A stretch of 64,000 nt of DNA from contig RCNN01000068.1 of NCBI GenBank assembly GCA_003667245.1, forward strand, positions 1-64,000, given 5' to 3'. The first letter of the stretch is position 1. Every line of letters starts with the position of its first letter. Under the pieces are notes generated by a model that was not told the DNA's origin, did not search any database, and saw only the letters and a list, made by a program, of their open reading frames with translations. Positions 42,668 to 55,500 of this stretch are shown one piece after another. Both the position numbers and the translations under genes were made by a program. The DNA is from Heterostelium multicystogenum (lineage: Eukaryota > Evosea > Eumycetozoa > Acytosteliales > Acytosteliaceae).

Positions 42668-45600
42668 ATGAGTACACAAGTTGATGTTGATCATATAAAG
42701 TTCTTTGATTTTAAGAATGGTGTGAGAAATATACGATTATCTTGTGGAGATCAAAGTAAATTCGAATCGTTTTTCTGAAGCATCTTCTTTACTTCAAGTT
42801 AGCAATAAATATGGTTATTTGATATTTGTTAATTCTGATGATGCTCAATTGGTGCTTGCTGAGATAAATCCTCTTTTGAAATCTCTACATGTAGCTGATA
42901 GTGACAACGATGAAGAAGTATCACTTCTTGAAATACCTCTCGAAAATCCTACTCCAAAGCAACCATATATCAAACGTTTGGAACTACCTACATTAATGCA
43001 AGTTAGAGGATCTTCTCTCAAAACGACACTTTCACTTTCAAAAGATGAAAAGTATCTTGCCGTAGCGGTTGGTTCTACTCTCTCGATACATTCACTTCAA
43101 GATTTAATTAGAGTAAGTAAATCTATTTCTAGAAGCAAGCTATAGAATAGCAGTTACTGATCCTTTTATCAATGTTGAGCAGTCTAAAACCAAGCCAACA
43201 GTAGACTTTACTTTTAAAAGTGAATCAATCAACAGCATCGAGTGGAATGAAGATAGCGACAGATTGATTGTTACCACATCAAATATAGATTTTGAACAGC
43301 TGTATATTTGTTCAGTCAAGGACACTAGTCAAGATATTATTTATGAATCCAATGTAGCAGCAGGTAGGTCTTATAAGAACTCACTTATCATTCAATATAT
43401 ACAAGTATATTAATATTGGCTTTAATTTTTAGCTTGTTGGAACACTCGTAATAAAGATAGCATTAATAATGATGAAGTATTCATTGGATCATCAGACGAT
43501 GGATCAATTAAATTAGTATCACTAAACGATGTCGAAGATATTATCGAAACTTTAGAAATGCCAAGTGAATTAGAGAATGAAAATTATACAAGTATGTAGT
43601 TGTGCGATTGGTATTATATATGCTTCATTTATTAACAATCAATTGTCATCTAGTTTATTTTATGAAAATAGTTGGTGAATACTTGTTTGTAAGTTATCAG
43701 GAAATAACTGAATCGTCCGATGAAGAGATTAAGTTCTTTCAATCCGATATATATATTTTCAACGAAAACAATAAGCTTATCGATAGCTTTGCTCCTTTTA
43801 CATTGCCTAGAGACACAGACAACACAATTCAAATGAATTTCATTCAACAATGGTAGGTAGAATCTAAGAATTTGTAAACCGATTTTCATTTGCTAACTTT
43901 TCACTTCAAGGAATATTTTACTATTGCTTTCAAACAATGGCGCAAGTGTTGAGATGTATCAATGCTCTAATCAGGAATGGCAGTTTCTATCATTACCAGA
44001 CACCTACAGAGCAGAGATTGGAATGGATTGCTATCCAATAGGTATGGCCTTGGTCACTTGCTTCAAAGAGAAACCTGATACTCGTGGAACAAATCTCAAG
44101 ATTGATAAACCACTTCCGATAGTTATCATTCTCGACTCTGAATGGACACTCAATATATTTAATCTTTATAATGAGAAAGACAGTTTGGATATTAGTTCAC
44201 CAACCAATATTTCCCCAACATTGCCTACAACTCAACCACATCAATTGAATCCACCTCAACCACAACTTCAGTTGGGTGTCGGCTCCTCCAAAAAATACTA
44301 TTACAAATAGTACTTTTACAAGTGGTGTTCCATCCATGTTTGGTAATCCTACACCACTTGGAGCAACACCATACACTTCACTATTTGGTAATCCAACACC
44401 TCCAACATTCACAACTAAAACCTCAACTACAAGTTTGAGTACCAATTCATCTTTAGGTACAGCAACCAAATCCCCATTTTTCGAGGGAAATACTACTTCT
44501 CCGCCAACATCATCTCCTTTATTTGGTGGAAAGCCAGAATCTTCAGTTCCAATATTTAGTGCAGTTCCATCAATAACACCACAGTCAAAGCCAACAAACA
44601 AAGTACCACAATCAACAGCACCTTCTTCATCAAGTGCTGCATTATTTAATGGATTTGGAACTGACACCACCCCAAAACCAAATATTATGTCTCCTATCTC
44701 TTCTTCAAACACCATTGTGACTAATCAACCAAAGGTAGTTTCACCAATTTCCAATTCTATTACCACTGCTCCTCCCACATCAGCCAAGAAGACAAGACAT
44801 GAGCAGCTAATGGATAAATTCAAGACAACTTCAATGTACACATCAAAGAATTCACTTTCTATCCTCCTCAGAAACAACACAGTATCCTTGGAATCTTCAT
44901 TGAGTAATATTCAAAAAGCATTAACAGATACAACTAGATTTGTAGATGTCGTCAAGAAGAACTCTAAATCACCATTTTCCATCAATCAAATTACAACGGA
45001 GGTCAATCATCTTAAGGAAATCATTTCTGGACTTTCAAAAGGTTTGTCGCAGGTCTATGACCAAACACATCTCATGGAAACTAAAGTTCAGCAATCTTTG
45101 TCACTGTCTGAAGAGTCCATGTCATTCCTTGGCTATGAGCCTCATCTCAAAGATTTGATGCTCACAAGAAAGCTTGATACCAAAACTGCTCAAGATAGGG
45201 AGCGTATTCAGTTATCCTATAGGAATATTAATCTTGAGATAAGAAGATTGGAGGACTATTTCTACACTCTCGAGATTCAGAAACCAAAGAATAACAGATT
45301 GACAATCACAACAGAGAAGTTTTTAGATATCACTTATGACTCTCTTCGTAGTTATGACTTGGCACAAAGAAAGATTGCAAAAAACTCGACGAGATCAACA
45401 ACAAAGTTGAAAGACTCAACAGATACAAAAAAACCAACCAAATCAGTATTGAGGATAGCATAGAGAGTAGATTTATTAATTTAAAGATAGCAAATAATGC
45501 ACAAATAGATGTATCAACATCTAGATATAAGAATTCCAACTTTTTGTTGATCCAAGACAAGCTTGATAAAACTTGTCAAGTCCAGAGCATTGTAAAATCA

Positions 45601-48600
45601 AATAATATTAAACTTGGAAGATATCTAAAGACCGACGACATCCTTGACCCAAGTCAATCTGTACAGTTGACTCAGCTCCCCACCAACACTACTCAACCAT
45701 CGGTATCTGACTCCATTAACTTGTCACAGGATTTGGATTCATCATTCAATGCTTTTTTCATCATCAAAATTCTCATTCAATGCTGCATCCAGACGTACTC
45801 CAATCTCAGAAGCTGCAGACAATCAAGAAGAGGAATATAGTGAAGAGTCAGATTACGAGTCTGAAGAAGCAGATCTTAGTGATGAAGATCAACCAATATC
45901 GGGAAAGAAAGTAGATGATGAAAGATTAAAGAACAACAGAAGTTACCAAGCATCAAAGACAATTCTCTTCCAACTCTTTCCCCGCCAATCAAATTATAGC
46001 TCAAGGTATATCAAAGGATACTCTCTTTTCAAACCCGACTTATCTGGAAAGAACTCTCTCAACTTGGCTCCAACGGCTCCATCTATCATCCCTCCTAAGA
46101 GTACACCCGCAGCATTCGGAGCACTCGGACAAGTAGCACAGCCCCCATTTTTCTGCAGCTAATTTTGGTCTTCCACAGAGTGAAGCAAAGAAATCAGATC
46201 CAAATTCATTGTTTGGTGTAAAACCTATAACAGACAGCACCAAGTCATCAGAAAAGTCATCTCCATTCGCTATTACCACCAACTCAGATTTAAAACCCGC
46301 CGAAAAACCATTAGGATTTGACACTAAATCACCTTTTGATACTAAGGTTGGATCAGATTCGAAACTATCCCTATTTGATATCAAACCTGGATCAGATTCC
46401 AAACCTTCACCATTTGAAGTCAAACCTGGAACAGAATCAAAATCATCTCTATTCGATGTCAAACCTGGTTCGGAAAAAAAGCCTGGAACAGAATCAAAAC
46501 CATCACCATTCGATGTTAAACCTGGATCAGATTCAAAGCTCTCACTATTTGATGTAAAACCTGGTTCGGAAAAAAAAGCCATCACCATTTGAAATCAAGC
46601 CTGGAACAGAATCAAAACCATCACCATTTGATGTTAAACCTGGTTCGGAAGCTAAACCCTCACCATTTGAGGTCAAACCAGGATCGGAGTCAAAAGCCAT
46701 CACCATTCGATGTTAAACCTGGTTCGGAAGCTAAACTCTCATCATTTGATGTCAAACCAGGATCAGAATCAAAGCCATCACCATTTGATGTCAAACCTGG
46801 TTCGGAAAAAAAGCCTGGAACAGAATCAAAGCCATCACCATTCGATGTTAAACCTGGATCAGAATCAAAACCATCACCATTCGATGTCAAACCAGGATCG
46901 GAAGCTAAACCCTCACCATTTGATGTCAAACCTGGAACAGAATCAAAACCATCACCATTCGATGTTAAACCAGGATCAGAATCAAAGTCATCTCTCGATG
47001 TCAAACCAGGAGCAGAATCAAAGCCATCACCATTTGATGTCAAACCTGGATCAGAATCAAAACCATCACCCTTCGATGTCAAACCTGGTTCGGAAGCTAA
47101 ACCCTCACCATTTGAGGTCAAACCAGGATCGGAAGCTAAACCATCACCATTCGATGTCAAACCAGGATCGGAATCAAAAGCCATCACCATTCGATGTTAA
47201 ACCTGGATCAGAATCAAACCATCACCATTCGATGTCAAACCAGGATCGGAAGCTAAACCCTCACCATTTGATGTCAAACCTGGAAACAGAATCAAAACCA
47301 TCACCATTCGATGTTTAAACCAGGATTAGACACCAAATCATCACCCGATATAGCTTCACCAACAAAAACAAATGAAGAATTGGATTTGGGTGGAATTTGG
47401 ACTAGGTTCTTCAAAGCCTATTTCCAAACAAACCCTCGCCATTTGCAATAGTAGAATCAAAGCCTGACGATAAGCCATCAGTTTTTGCTGGTAATCCAGC
47501 AGTAACATCACCAATAGAGTCAAAGCCAACATCTGTATTTGGTACTCCAACATCTGCTTTTGGTAGTACAATGGGAGGATCTGTATTTGGTAGTACAAGC
47601 ACAGGCACATCAGCCTTTGGTAGCTCCGTATTGGGAGGTACATCGGTATTTGGAGGTGCTTCTACACCTGCCAAGTCAGTATTTGGAAATACAGCACCTA
47701 CAACTGGTTCAGTCTTCGGAAGTACATCATCTGCATTTGGAACTCCCTCAACACCTCCCCTGCCTCCAATGGACCTTTTGCAACACCAACAACACCAGCT
47801 ACCCCACCTACAACTTCTCCATTTGGTGGAGCCACTTCAACACCAGCAACATCAGTATTTGGTGCGACATCAAATCCAACAGGATCAGTATTTGGATCTA
47901 CAACTTCATCCTCTCCATTTGGTAGTGTCACTTCAACATCAACGACCTCTCCATTTGGTGGAGCCACTTCAACACCAGCAACATCAGCATTTGGTGCTCC
48001 AAGTAAATCAACAAGCTCACCATTTGGATCTACTTCTGTATCATCTCCCTTTGGAGGTGCGACCTCAAATCCATCGGGATCAGTATTTGGATCTACATCC
48101 ACACCAGCATTCGGAGGTGCCACAACAAATCCAACGGGATCAGTATTTGGATCTACTTCCTCAGCATCTCCCTTTGGGGGCGCTACTTCAAACCCCACTG
48201 GATCAGTATTTGGAGGTACTTCATCCACACCATCTGCTTCACCATTTGGAGGTACATCTGCTTTTGGAGCATCAACACCTTCAGCATTCGGAGGTGCCAC
48301 AACAATCCAACAGGATCAGTATTTGGATCAACTAGTGCATTTGGAGGTGCGACATCAAATCCAACAGGATCAGTATTTGGAAGTGCTTCTTCCACACCAG
48401 CTGCTTCACCATTTGGAGGTGCACCTACAACCTCTGCATTTGGAGGTGCGACATCAAATCCAACAGGATCAGTATTTGGATCTACATCTGCATTTGGCAG
48501 CTCTACAAGTAATCCCACAGGATCAGTTTTTGGCGGAGGTTCTAGTAATCCTTCAGCATTTGGTGGTGCTACATTTGGTGCCCCAAGTAATCCAACAGGA

Positions 48601-48831
48601 TCAGTATTTGGATCAACCTCCGCACCTGCGTTTGGTTCCACATCTGCTTTTGGTGGTGCTCCAAGCAATCCAACAGGATCAGTTTTTGGTGCACCCACTG
48701 GAGGTGCCTTTGGTCAAACTTCAGTATTTGGAGGTGGTAACCAACCACAACAAAGTGTATTCGGGTCTCAACCAAATAAGGTATTTGGATCTGATAGTGG
48801 ACAACCCGTTTCATTTTCAGGATTTCGTTAA
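42668..48831 (+). CDS. nup214: Nup214 / Nup159-like FG nucleoporin
   Basis: The ATG at 42668 starts MSTQVDVDHIKFF. An N-terminal beta-propeller-like region (about 42668-44270, with introns near 43364-43433, 43592-43655 and 43855-43910) precedes a Ser/Thr/Pro linker with scattered FG. A coiled coil follows at about 44810-45460 (KTTSMYTSKNSLSILLR, EVNHLKEIISGLSKGLSQV), the region that in Nup214 binds Nup88/Nup62. After an acidic segment come a 39-bp coding minisatellite (46320-47335) and a dense FG domain (47411-48831, SVFG/SAFG/SPFGG units), which binds transport receptors. The final residues are PVSFSGFR. Frame changes occur at about 42745, 43140, 44275, 45465, 45765, 46150 and within the minisatellite. 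Expected location is the cytoplasmic face of the nuclear pore, acting in mRNA and protein export. Identification rests on architecture more than on sequence identity. Confidence 0.8.
46320..47335 (+). repeat. 39-bp coding minisatellite (PSPFDVKPGSESK)
   Basis: Roughly two dozen tandem units of 39 bases, each encoding 13 residues such as PSPFDVKPGSESK. Variants are LSLFDVKPGSDSK, PSPFEVKPGSEAK and a longer form with an extra EKKPGTESK. Both strands stay open for long stretches. Homogeneity implies recent amplification or gene conversion, and copy number in the assembly may be wrong. Confidence 0.9.
47540..48800 (+). repeat. FG-repeat coding array
   Basis: Irregular repeats coding GATSNPTGSVFGSTS-type units with FG dipeptides roughly every 8-12 residues, at least 40 FG in all. 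It is part of the nucleoporin gene. Confidence 0.85.
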
Positions 48832-50243
48832 TTAAATTCATTACACAACAATAACTACTTCCCTAATTAAAGTCTCATCCAAATAATAATTTATGATAAG
48901 TTTTTAAATTTTCGTCATGAAAATAATAAATCAATCCCGTCAAGGTTATAAATATGTGAAATTAACCTCAAGTTTAAAAAAAAGAAAATACATATGGAAA
49001 TCAGTCCAGCTATAACCTAAATTGAATTTGAAATTTCTAAAAACCAAAACCATTGGTCTGTTGGTACCTCTGTCAAAAATACCTCTTTTGGTAAAAAAGT
49101 TAGGTCCATAAAAAAAATATAAAAATTAGAAAATCAATGGTTCCAATTAGTTTTATCTCATTCACAAATAAAGTAATTCCTATTCCAAATTGAAATTAAT
49201 CTTTTTTTGTTGATGATCATAATGAACTTTGATAATTTCATAAATTTAATTTGTTGTTTTAATTCATCTAAAGCAACTCAAATAATAATTTTTAGTGTTA
49301 CTTTTGTATTGTAACTTATATCGTATTGGAATAATCAAATCATTCAAATTCAAATCTAATGAGTCCCCATTACTATTAACACCTTATCACCAACTAAAGT
49401 TTTATTTTATTTAGTTTTGCCCATCTATTTTAAAATAAAATTATCTTTGGTACATGCTTGTCATTCCAAATCATCTTCATCATTGTTTGTTTATCTCTTT
49501 TGGCAGTTAATAAATCACCACCACAAAACCACCAGAACCACAGTCACATTTGATTTTCAAATACAAACCCTAGATATTTTTTTATTATACCCCTCTCACA
49601 CTATTTGAAAAGAGGTTATTTATTGGTCAATTATTATTATTCTTTTACGATTTTTTTGAAATCTAATACAACCAAATATAATAATAATAATATATTTATT
49701 ATTAATTATAACAGTAATTTTTCCATTTGAATAATAAAATTTTTAAATCTTTATTATTTCGAAATAATTGTGGATTGTTGTTTGTTGCTAACTTTTTATT
49801 CAAGGATCATCCTCTTAGTTCTCACACATCATTAAAGATAACCATTCAACCAATATCATTGTTGTGTGGTCTATTTGTTGTTACTTACATCACACACACA
49901 CGATTTTGATATTTATTTAAAAATACAGATAGTAATATTTTTCTTATTGAATTATTTGTATTTTTGATATATATCTCTGTTGTTGTTCATTCTACCCCCC
50001 AAACTTCATACCCCATTCACTTTAATAAAACTAAACAAACCATTGAGGCATCTTCTGTCATTATATATCTTTTTGACATAAATTTGGATTACCCCCAAAT
50101 AGATATTATATCATTTCAATTGGGATTCATATCACATCATCCTTTGAATTAAATTAACTCTAATTTGTGATATTCATCAATTATTAAAAACCATTTCAAT
50201 TCATTCATTATCATCATTTGACATTTCCAATTGATATAATAAA
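48832..50243. other. Intergenic, 1.4 kb
   Basis: Between nup214 and the LipB-like gene. AT-rich, with only short chance frames. No hairpin, RNA gene or transposon remnant was recognised. Confidence 0.4.
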
Positions 50244-51083
50244 ATGGGTATGTTTAATTATTTTTTAAAAGATCAAACAATAAATTAATAATCCTATTAA
50301 AGCAGCAAACTTTGTTTAACTCTGGTATTTTGGTAAGGAATCTTGGTAGATTAAGTTATTCGAGATGTCTGGATGTCCAGAAAACACTTTGTGAACGGGC
50401 TCATGAGGGAAAAAACACATTACTATTGGTTGAACATTCATCTCCTATATTCACTGTTTCGGGGAATGAATGCAAGGAAGGTACCAATCTCTTAAAGCAG
50501 AAAATGGATACAATGGGTATTGATGTACAAAGAGTTCAGAATCGAGGAAAAGGAATAGTATGGCATGGACCAGGCCAACTTACACTGTATCCATTCATTT
50601 CTGGATATTCTACTGAAAGCTTAAACGAATCAATCTCCAAAGTAGTCTGTAAAACAATGTCTGCAATTGGTTTGGATTGTACAATAAAAAATGATGGCAT
50701 ATACGTTGGTAAAGAAAAGTCCGAAAAAATAGGTGATATTGAACTATTCTCAAAGTATGTATTTCCTGACATCATCACAACCCATCTATTTTTCTAACAA
50801 CATTACTCTTAGTGAAATGAAGAATCCAGGATTTTCAATAAACATAAATCCCAATCTCTCTTATTATAAGATGATTGTGCCCAATTCAAGCAATCAAGAT
50901 AACAAGAATATGACATCTATCTGGAATGAAATGAATATCTCTATTTCGATTGGTGAGGTTGTTCCCATTCTACTGGATGCCTTTGAAAAGGAATTTGGCA
51001 ATAATGTCATTGATTCTAAAAAGCTCTACCAAATGAGATTCAGAGAAAGAATTACTCCAATCGCCAAACTCATCTCTCAATAA
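50244..51083 (+). CDS. Octanoyltransferase-like protein (LipB/LIPT2 family) lacking the catalytic Cys
   Basis: The main exons are about 50303-50755 and 50810-51083, joined across a GTATGT...CTCTTAG intron. A tiny first exon at 50244 (ATGG or ATG before GTATGT) is likely but out of phase by one base in a GGG run. The length, about 240 residues, fits LipB. Recognisable are LLLVEHSSPIFTVSG, the substrate motif RGKGIVWHGPGQLTLYP, DGIYVGKEKSEKIG, NPGFSININPNLSYY and IVPNSSNQ. In active enzymes the last three blocks read with a conserved Lys (KIA.IG), HG.ALN and PCGI. Here the Lys is kept, but HG is PG and the nucleophilic Cys of PCG is Asn. The protein may therefore be a pseudoenzyme or use other chemistry. 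LipB normally moves octanoyl groups from acyl carrier protein to lipoate-dependent enzymes in mitochondria. Confidence 0.8.
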
Positions 51084-52598
51084 CGCATCCATCAATGAAA
51101 TGCTAATAAGAGATTATCAATTGAATCCAAAGAGACATTCATTATCATCATTCTAATACGATATAATAACATACCGAATAATAATATTATAATATTAGTT
51201 TTAAAATACTTTATTTTTTAACCTAATAAAAATGTATAAAGCTATTTATTTTTTGCAGTCCTAAAGCTAACCTAGTATTGTTGAAGCGTTATCGTCGACA
51301 ATACATCAGAACCCACAGTTTATGAATATATAATATTTTAGCAAAAATCTATTATAAAATCTATTTTTTCAAATAAATAAATGTTTTGCATGATATAAGA
51401 TGATCATTATATGATCATTGATCAAACTATGGTCTCTGGATGTTTATGAATGCAATGCATCTCACACAAATTTAGGTGTTAGTTAGATGGTTTGTAATGT
51501 TTATAATCTCGAAAAAGATTATTATGAACATCAAAAAACTGCATGTTTAAATATTTTGATTTTTTCAAATAATTGTATGATTGATGGGTAACCTCAGGTC
51601 CTCATCCAAAATTCAAATTAAAATCAAAATAAAATTAATAAAATTCATTTTCAAATTAATTTATAAAAACAAACAATCATTTCCAAGACAAAAGTAAATA
51701 ACAATGATGAATATTTGCATTCATTCACCTTATAAGCTTAAACTAATAAACAATAATAATAATTAATACACTATCATTATCATCATCATTCATAGATTAT
51801 CAAATCATAATAATGAGTTATAGTTCTTCTTGGCTTGCTTGTAGTTTTAAATAGTTTGTTTTTTTAGGTAACTTAACTTCGGCAAACCTGAAACCCTAAC
51901 ACCGACCCACTCCACTATCCTTTCTTTTCTCCCATTACCACTGACATAGCAACTCAAGATAATTACATATCATTCAATCCTTGTCAAATTAGTATTTCCT
52001 ATCTTTGTGTTTCAAGTAAAGATAGGTCTAAAACAGAACAACAACACCAGCACAAACAACATTAATAATTAATAGTAACACCTATACATAGTATTTACTC
52101 CACTCTTTAAAGATTTATTTCATTCACCCACATCATATTTTTGCATCCACCCATCAAGAAACAACACAACTAGAATTGACTAGTCATTCATATTAATTAT
52201 AATAATAATACATATATACTACATTACTACATATTATTCATCAATTAGTATTGATTGATTGATTGAAGAATAGTTTGATTACAGCGTCGTAAGAGCAATC
52301 AACTAAATTTATCAATCCATCAATCAATTGATTGAAGGTTGGTAGCAACATCTATAGTATACTATCTCATATCTTAATCAATCAAAGCAAATCCTATCTT
52401 TTCTATCTTTCTATTTATCTATCTGTTGTCTATCTATCTTTTAAATACATCAAATTCAATTTGATTATTTGGTATTCATATTAATTAAATTTTAGAATAT
52501 TAGATATAGGTTTTAATAATATATAGTAGAAAGTACCTGAATCATAGTTGTTGTAATTTAGTATAGTCGTATAGAATAGTTATAGTTGTAATAAGAGA
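51084..52598. promoter_or_regulatory. Intergenic and leader of the Furry-like gene, 1.5 kb
   Basis: Very AT-rich, with a TGATTGATTGATTGA-type run near 52251-52266. The last few hundred bases probably contain the promoter and 5' leader of the large gene at 52599. No ORF is supported. Confidence 0.4.
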
Positions 52599-55500
52599 AT
52601 GACAACAGTTACTGGCAGCTCTCTGAGGACCAGAGCAAGTAGCAACAGTAGTGCTGGATCTGATAATGACCAAAAGGCAGTGTTGCCAGCAGATCATATT
52701 ATGTTTTCGTCTGTTAGGTGATTTTTAAGGAACATACCAAAGTCAAAATTAGACATCTTTGTTAGAGTATGTATACAGCACTGTCTGAATGACTGAATGA
52801 CTCTATATCGGTTATGAATGTTTATCAAGTCAACTAACTAACTACTTGGTTTGATGTGTTTAGGATGACAAAATTAAGATTGAAGACTTTTTCGAAGGAT
52901 CTGATTCAAAGACATTCAACAATGTATTGGAAGGTTTAACTGATGTATCAAAGTACTATTTGAATCTGATTGCTGGTGCACTCTTGCAGTGGAGATCATC
53001 GCAACACGTCATTCCAGCCAAGAGTATTTCAAAGCCAAAACTGTAAGTCGGCATTACATTCGTCCAAACTTGAATATCAAACCTAACCATTCATTGATGC
53101 ATCACAGCGATGGAACTGATACAAAAAAGGATATAACACCAATAATAGATGAGCGTTATAAATTGATTGTAGATTAATATATTTAGTATTTCTTTGCTGA
53201 CGATATTGAACTCGCTGACCAAAGACAATTTAAACGATACTATTGGTACACAAATTGAATCAATATGTTACGATCACTTCAAGCTGGAGCGTAGAATGAC
53301 ATCTTCATCGACATCACAGTCTACTATCCTGACTTGTGTGCATCGATCCTCGGACAGCTTTCAAAGTATCGATTGAGATCAGTTTCCACTCGATTTTTCA
53401 AGGAGTTTCAAATCTGTTTATCATCAAACACTCTAAAGTCCAAAGTATTTCCCATACTACAGGGAATTAGATTTTTTAAAAAGTCAGAGTATGTTTAAGA
53501 ACGTTCAACTTTACATGATATAAATATATACTAATAGATAATTATACAGATTTCATCGACAGCCAAACTAAAACAATCACAAGAATTTATAAATTCATTT
53601 TTAGATCTCTTTAAGAATAATAAGATTAAAGGTGATCTTAGGAGGGCAATATCTGAAAATTAGCCAGTATATTGCGTCCTTTAACAGAGGAAAAGTTTAA
53701 GCCAGATGTAGTATATACCGAGTGGATAAGCAGTATTAAAGAGTTGTTATGATTATATTTCAAAAAAAACAAAAAAAGACAAAAGACATGATTGTAAGTA
53801 TATACTTGAATAAATCATCAGAGAATTGATGAGATACTAATCAAAGTTATTATACTAGACATCATTCCCATTGATCTCAATATTATTATGTTGTTCGGAA
53901 AAAGAAGTATTTTTAAAGAATTTCTGGGCTTTGATGGATGGATTCATAAAGAATAAAGATAAGGCCACTCGTCCTTATGCATTGGAGTCGAGCCAGTATC
54001 TCTTGGAATGTTACCTCACAAAGTATAGTGAGCAACCTGAAGAGGTGGCAGAGCGATTGCATCAGTTTGTTTCTCATATATTCCCCGTTGGACACTCCAA
54101 AAATTGACAGTGAGTGCTTCCGATTCACTCAATAGTTTTATCGATATCATTTGTGTCATTGCGAGCAGCAGGATTGACTTTTCTTTTGAGAAGATCATTT
54201 TTCGATCTTTTAAGAGGTGGTGATCCCAAGGACACACTTGGATACATTTCCAATCCTGAACGTATGATTGTTGGTTTGCGTGCAGTCCTTCTTATTGACC
54301 AGGCTGGAACCAATCCACTCACTCCTAAGCTACTTCAGTCGTTTAGTAATAGCCCAGGTGGAAGTCCTGCAACGAGTCCTATCCCTGATCCTGTCGTTTC
54401 TTCAAATAAAGTACGTGCTGTGCGCCGCCAAAGATATGGTACCCTTAACATGAAGAAGCAGTCAACTACTTCGTTAATCGAGCCATATGTCAAGACACTC
54501 TCGATTTTCCTTTCACAGATCCTTGTTGCACTCGATAGTTCTTTTGGAATGTTGCTTACTTCCACTCAGACAAAGCCTCTAAATGAGCTCCTTGAAAAGC
54601 TACGTCCCCCAGGACCTTCATGTTTGGAATTGCTAAAGATTGCAATTACTACCATTCCTATTGCATTCCCATCTCGTCTGACCGTTTCAGAATTGGTATT
54701 AATGCTTTCAAAGTATTTGATTCATCTTGATAAAGGTGTTTGTGAAAAGTCTTCTATTGTTTTGACTCAGTTAATGTCGACCCGTCCTGACTTGCGTCCA
54801 TACATTATTGGTGGACTTGGTAAATTTGCATTGTCGCTTTCAGACAGACAATCAAATCTTATACATATAGTACTTGTAAAAATGGCAGAGTTTAATGGAG
54901 CTTTGGGCTAAAGCAAAGACACTCAAATTCCAAGTGGCCACTGACGACAATGATGATCTTTTAAAGTTCAAAACTGATGGCCCAGATTATGCACCAGAGG
55001 TTCCATTTGTTTGAATCTGTAGCACTTGTTTTCCTCTGCAGTTCTAATGGACGTGTACGTCGTACTTCCTTCAGCATTTTAGAAAACATTCGCACAGTGC
55101 ACGATGCATTTATCAATGAGAAGCAGCAGCACACACCAGATTCACTTGGTGAGTTGACACCACATATTAAGGACATCATTGATGAGAATGGAAACGAACT
55201 CCTCTATCGTCATGCTCAAAACTTGACCAGTCATTTCGAAAACAAATACAAGAAACAAAAGTCAGCACAAGATTTCGAGAGATTAGCAGAGTCAGAGTCA
55301 AAAGAGGATCAACTACTGTGGAGTTCTTGTCTTTCAGATATTGTCAGATCTGCATCGGAGCTTTGTCCACAATCTGTCAACAAATCGACTGATCTAATCC
55401 TTCAAAGAATCAGACCAATCCAACCAGAAGAGAACCCAAAGACTCAATCAACAGCAGAGGCCGACGCTCTCTCTATTTGGTGGAGAAACTACATCATATT

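Noticed and set aside
46690..47190. 166-codon minus-strand frame with DPGLTSNGDGF repeats.
   Set aside because: It is the antisense of the PFDVKPG minisatellite; the repeat period of 39 bases keeps all copies in the same frame and free of stops.
47698..48698. Long minus-strand frames rich in Pro, Asp and Val.
   Set aside because: They are antisense of the FG-repeat coding region, which has an open complement because of its codon composition.
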